In this document: one piece after another, positions 58,757 through 64,000 of the stretch
Numbering within the stretch: position 1 is the stretch's first letter
Layout of the letters: each line of letters starts with the position of its first letter
Assembly: GCA_013398015.1 (NCBI GenBank)
Contig: VZRR01006739.1
Location: 1 to 64,000, forward strand
Length of the DNA stretch: 64,000 nt
DNA from: Oreocharis arfaki
Taxonomy: Eukaryota; Chordata; Aves; Passeriformes; Paramythiidae
Direction: 5' to 3'
Position numbers and translations under genes: made by a program
The notes under the pieces: model-generated
What the model was told of the DNA's origin: nothing
Databases searched by the model: none
Seen by the model: the letters and a program-made list of their open reading frames with translations, nothing else

Positions 58757-61700
58757 TTAAACATCCTCCCAGCAACTTGTAACTTTTTAAGCAAGTTTTC
58801 ATCCTGCTGCCACTTCACATAACCCAGCCGTGTAGAGCCCAGATCTGAGAGACTTTTCTCGGGGAATAGTTATTACTAGCATTTTCTAAGCTCTCAGCTT
58901 TCCTTAGTTTGAAATGCAAACTCTGCATATGTGCATTAGCAAAATGGCACATTCCAGTGCCTGGGAGTGAACCACTGTGGAGGTGACATTGGGCAGAGGT
59001 TACATGTGTATGGAGCAGCCAGCTGATGTGTGAATCCATTACTGTTATCACCAATGCATTCAAATGACCTACTTTTTAACACTGTCACAACTGCCCGACA
59101 GAAGAATTCAGTAAACTGCTGGCATGGAATTCTCCGTTTAGAGTAGTGATAGAAGACTAACCCGTGCAGATACATAGCAGCTAATCCTCCTCAGGTATAC
59201 CTACATTTTTCTAAGCAAAGCTATCAAAGAAAGGTAGGTGAAGCCAAGAAAGACCTTTAAAATCCTCTGAGTGCTCTTTTCCTGCACGAGTCACCAGGTC
59301 ACCATACAAGATGGTGCTGTAAATGGCAAGTGCCAGAGATTCCAGGCTCTCATATTAGCAGAGGATGCAGAAATTCATTCAGCAGCACCTAAGTGGCACA
59401 GAGAGTTTATCATTGTTCCTCTCCTTTGCTATTCATTGTGCATTTTCATGAATGAACTTTCTGCATAAACAGCAACTGTCTTGGTTCTCAGTGAGCACAG
59501 CCTGCTGAAAAACATACTATAGAGCTCCATTCTTACAAGGGAATGTTATTGTTTGTTATATTCCTTACATGTCCCTCTTTGAAGTTCCATTTCATCTGTA
59601 GACATGCTTAAATGTAGCCACATGCTTTTAAGCATACCTAGCATTAGACATAATGCCAATATTGTGACTCTCCCACTTTAATCAATAAAAAGTATTTAAA
59701 ATTAAAAAGTAATCATAGCATTTTGTTATCTTAAAATTAGAGTAATTGTACTGACCATAGAAGGGCAATAATAAAACAGTAGTCCTATTAGAACTATGTT
59801 GCAAATGCATTAAGAATATGAAAGACTACTACAAATCTTCAGCATTTGCCAGAGATGATTTTAAGTAATGAACTCAAATGAAGCAATCCCACCGATTTCA
59901 ACAGAGCCAAATTTTGATCTAGATCTTACTGATATTGGGTCCTGTACACATCACACACATCTGAGCCAGAGAGACACAGTCCTGGTCATTTTCCAGCCAC
60001 ATATGAGCAAACATGACTCCTGCCTTCTGTTCTAAAGGTACAGGACAACAGGCACTCGAGTGGGAGACTGTCACTGAGAGGGGCTGATCCAAGGCTTACC
60101 AAGGAACTGAGTGCCTGAAACAGATACAGCACCTCCAGACTGAAGTCAAAAAGAGTATGAAAATACAAACAGAGGAGATGACTTAAAAATCTGCTTTTCC
60201 TAAGTAATGCCATGCCAGTAAGCATCTCCTCTCCTCTGCCCCAGCATTTGAAGGAACAGAGTGCTTTTGGAAATCAAAATCAATCTGTCCTCTACTTATT
60301 TGGGAGCCAGGGCAGGGACACAGACTGCAGCACTCTGGCTGTAATGATAGTAAGGCAATGGTGCATCTGCCTCTCCATTCTCCTGAATACATCTGCTATA
60401 AGGAGGACAGCTTACAGAGGGCTGAGATATCTTTGGCCAATAAGCACTAATCACAGTGGAAAAAAAAATCAACCTTTTTTTTTCTTTAGAGCAAAATAAC
60501 GAAAACACACAACTGCAGCAAAGAGTATGTAGGATACTGAAAAGTCCTTTGTCCTCATTTGTCCCCTGAAGGCTGTAGGCACATAAATATATCTATGTAC
60601 TATCTACCTGGACAAGCATGTTTACTAGCATGAGCATGCACAAAAAATACAGCTAACAGCAGCAGGAGAAAGCAAATGCTTAGCTCCAGGATAATGAACA
60701 AAGACATTCAAACAGAAACAATGAAGACCTTCAAGCATGTTAGTGCACACGTCCATCTTCACTGCCACATGTACACATACCACCCCTCCCAATAACAGAA
60801 ATGCTTCTCTTCCCCATATGTCCCTTTCCTGTTCTTGTTCTTGGAATTGCACACACAGCTTAGCAAATGGCCATTTCAGACCAGACCACCCCTCTGCGGT
60901 GTGATGTTTTACTCCCTAAAGCTGCTAAAATGTAACACATGCAAGAAGGGGTTCAGCTCACCTGTGAACAGGGCACTGACACTTTCATAAGGTGGTGGAA
61001 GAGATAAAGGGACTTTGCAGTCCTGCATAGCCCTGCAGTTACACACAAGAGGCTGGTGGTGTGGGAAGGCTTGTCGCTCAGGAATTCTGCAGACTATGTC
61101 AGGTACAGTAGGGCAGCTTGCTTTGAGTTGGTTATCTGAGTGAAAGACCCGGTTGCTACAACTGCAGTAGGAAAGCAAACTTTGAGAGTACAGTTTACTC
61201 CAAGTTTAGGAACAGCCCTCCACGTAAAGGGCCTGCTTTGGAGGCTGTTTGTTATCCTGTCCTTCAGACAGCTGTTCATGAACCAAAATTTGGGAGCCTG
61301 CCTTACTGTGCTGATCAGATCTGAATTAGCAACCTAAGGTTGCAAGGCCACTTACAAAGGGATTTTTCCACAAGGATTCTTAAAATTAGATCATAAGCAA
61401 AAAATGCAGCTTAGTCCTTCAAAAGCTGCAATTTGCTATGGCCCTGAGGGCATTTTGGCAACTTCGCTCAAATATTATCTACCTCTCTGTGCTGCCAAAT
61501 TTGAAGAAAAACTTCTTTTCCACGGGCTCCTTAATGTCAGTATAAGCTTGGTAGTAAAACTGTAGTGTGCAAACCAGGTCAGATAGATCAGCTCCTCCTA
61601 CCAAGGCCACTGGAACTGCTCAGGTCAGGGCTGGGAAGAAGACAGAGACTTCTGGTGGTTCGATGGAGGCTGCAGAGCTGGGGTTCATAGATTCCCAGAG

Positions 61701-63867
61701 TTCAACATTCAGATGGCAGGAAGCTTGCTTGCCTCTCAGAGCTCTGCTATTTCACCAGGCAGTTCTTGTCCTCTACACTCACTGATGTTGGTTTCAAATT
61801 AAAGAGCACTTTGCTGTGTTCTGCACAACGAGGACCCCCTTTATTAGAAGGGGGATATGCCCTTCTGCTTTACTCAGGCTTTCCATACAACCCCATTACA
61901 CCTGTGATTTTAGTGCTTGTTTTATGGCAGGAACTTAGGTGTTCTTTACACATCTGTTCATCCTTCTGGGCCACTGAAAATGCCCAGGACTAAAGAAAAC
62001 TTTGGAAACAGGATTCTTTACTGTACGATTCTCATCTTTCACAATATACATTTTCCCCAGAAGCATCACACACTTTCCAGTTTCATGCTACTTCTCAAGT
62101 TCTACTGTAAACCTCTAATTTTTGTAGGTAATCAGGATTAACATGAAATTCATTAAGACTTTCACAATTATAAATATGTAATCCAGAATGGTTTTCTTTT
62201 CCTTTCCAAAGCTAACTCTCATTTCAAAACGAGTCACTCAAATCCAATTTCTGTAAGTTGCATTCCAAGCTCCTCATGCCTCTAGTATTGTTATCTAATG
62301 AAACTGCATTGGTTTTGCACAAAACCCAGATAGGAATAGGTTAATAAACTTCACATACAAGCATTTCAGTTCTTAAACTGCCCTTTGTGTTCCTTTTAGC
62401 TTTTATAGTGACTATAATTCACTCTACATGAAGATTAAAATGGCCAGTTCACACAGTGGGACTTGCTCTAGCATGAGCCAGCTTTGGAAATGATATGAGC
62501 ACAGAGCAAGAGTCAGCTTTGATGATGACATAAAAAAGCGAGGCTGTATTAGAAGTAGCTGTATCTTCTTAATAGTAAATTCCACTCCTTTTTTCTTGAT
62601 AAATGAAGGCTGCTTCTTTCTATCAAATTGTCACTGCACAACCAAACAGTGTCAGAGCAGCTATGAAGCTTCCTCTGGTTATGCCCCCTGACTTGTCTAA
62701 ATGTTTTTTAAAGCAAAGGGGGAGGAGATAAACATATCTAGATCTTTACATGTTCCCTAAACACGTGTAATGTGCAACCCCAAGACATATGCATGCACTC
62801 ACCTAACCCACAACATCCAAAGAACGTGTCTTTATTCTCTCCACAACCTATTTTCCAAATGATGGAAGATTTAAAGTTTCTAATTTTTTCCTTTTTCTTG
62901 ATGAAGGATTTTCACTTTCTTAACCTCCTGGGGAGGCAGAGTTGCAGAAACAGCAGCAGGGCACTGTAAATCTTTGAAACTAATAATTATTAAACACATA
63001 AATCTGTTTAATACATAGAGCTTCCAAACACACTGACTGGATAATATGAGAGAGAGAGATCCACACATAGAAGAAGGGCCTTGCCATCTTTCCAGACACA
63101 AGGCTGGAACTGTATTTCAGTGACAACACTTCATTTGCCAGACCAGTAACTGGGCAAGAGCCTTGGGAAACCTTGAGCTTCCAGCTTTTCATTCCACACT
63201 ACCAGCAGCTCAGCTGGAGTCCCTGGCAGGGAGCTGTAAGCAGAAGGTGGGAACAAGACCTCCCGAGCTGTTTCAATGACCACAACTCCGCCCCCCCACG
63301 CCAAGCCTTTAGCAATTTTGAGCCCCTGAATGGGAAACAAGGGAACTGCCCTGCCCAAGGCAATAGCAGACACACTTGACTCAGGGCTCTACACCAATTC
63401 TGCTGGAAGCTTGGATCAGATCTCTACGAGAGGAGCAAATCTGCATCTCTACAAAGTAGAGTTAGGTATTTCTGGATGGTTTTCTGTTTCTTTCTTTATT
63501 TGGGTTCCTTTAAAGTTCCATCTCAATTCTGAATTCCCAGGGTACATTAGTGCACACTTCTGGGATGATACATATTGCAGTGTTTTAAATTACTGACATA
63601 CAATCTGAATTTCAGCTCCATTTTAGTACAGATCTGTCCTGTGATTATGATTCTGAATGTAGATTCATATTTTGCATTTGAAGACTAAATCTTACTATAG
63701 TCTATAAAGAGAAATGTCAAAGATGTGAGATACTCTAAGCAGAACTGCACTTAGAAAGAAGAAAAGAAGAAAGCTACCCATGGGATTTTGGTAAATGTTC
63801 AGGAAAAAAAGAGTGTAGAAATGTGACAGTGAGGTCTAGGATATCAAAATTCAAATATATCTGATGA

Positions 63868-63945
63868 GGAGCTTGAGGAGAAGACTGGACAAAACCACCT
63901 TCAGTGGCTTCCTCTAACTCAAACTATTCTATGATTTACGAGACT
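63868..63945 (+). mobile_element. CR1 LINE 3'-terminal fragment (short)
   Basis: The end 'aactcaaactattctatgatt' matches the CR1 sense-strand 3' end, with the terminal 8-mer ATTCTATG. Upstream sequence ('gagcttgaggagaagactgg') is only weakly CR1-like. The left boundary is approximate. Confidence 0.55.
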
Positions 63946-64000
63946 ATCTTTTGTTTCGGCCATTAAAGAAACTGATTTTGTTTATTTATGTATTTCTCTG

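Larger units (their letters stand above)
46103..63867. other. Non-coding sequence with candidate regulatory blocks
   Basis: No gene can be supported. Open frames are short; the largest (52388-52936, minus, 182 codons) has no recognisable feature. Contents are an (ATC)n(ATT)n tract, purine and GA repeats, A/T-rich motif-dense blocks near 55.3 and 57.1 kb, and a CpG-rich patch at 58.5-58.7 kb. Confidence 0.6.

Noticed and set aside
1..64000. tRNA, rRNA, microRNA precursor, CRISPR, phage or bacterial operon features
   Set aside because: No cloverleaf with A/B boxes, no microRNA-length hairpin, no spaced repeat array and no prokaryotic gene organisation were seen; known miR-130/301 seed-containing hairpins were looked for and not found.

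Overview
The window looks like a piece of a bird (at least sauropsid) nuclear chromosome. It carries one unmistakable vertebrate protein-coding gene. Interspersed repeats are very sparse, and those I can recognise are degenerate CR1 LINE 3' ends carrying the ATTCTRTG-type 8-mer terminus. There are no mammalian SINEs and no prokaryotic gene layout. The species cannot be fixed from sequence alone.

Layout: 1-2860 is the 3' part of an intron, with an A/T tandem repeat, a compound (TTA)n(CTA)n microsatellite and a POU/SOX/homeodomain motif cluster. A splice acceptor at 2841-2860 opens the coding exon. The complete 570-codon coding sequence of HIC2 (hypermethylated in cancer 2, a BTB/POZ C2H2 zinc-finger repressor) runs from 2897 to 4609 on the + strand, uninterrupted in one exon. 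It is followed by what I read as a long 3' untranslated region of roughly 4-6 kb. This region is full of A- and T-homopolymers and holds a let-7 seed match, a short-loop G-quadruplex motif, GC-rich islets and several AATAAA hexamers. Its exact end cannot be decided here.

From about 10.4 kb to 64 kb I find no coding exon I can support. Open frames there are short, lack recognisable domains and look like chance. This stretch of more than 50 kb holds four CR1 remnants, simple repeats, a CpG-rich block with two perfect hairpins (about 32.0-32.6 kb), further perfect inverted repeats (27.3 and 33.55 kb), a CTCF-like core (46.1 kb), several A/T-rich blocks dense in homeodomain-type motifs that resemble conserved developmental enhancers (about 37.6, 45.7, 55.3 and 57.1 kb), and a small CpG-rich block at 58.5-58.7 kb that could be a promoter. 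The simplest reading is a regulatory gene desert flanking a dosage-sensitive developmental transcription factor.

I did not find a clearly new biological system. The findings are candidates to test, graded accordingly.
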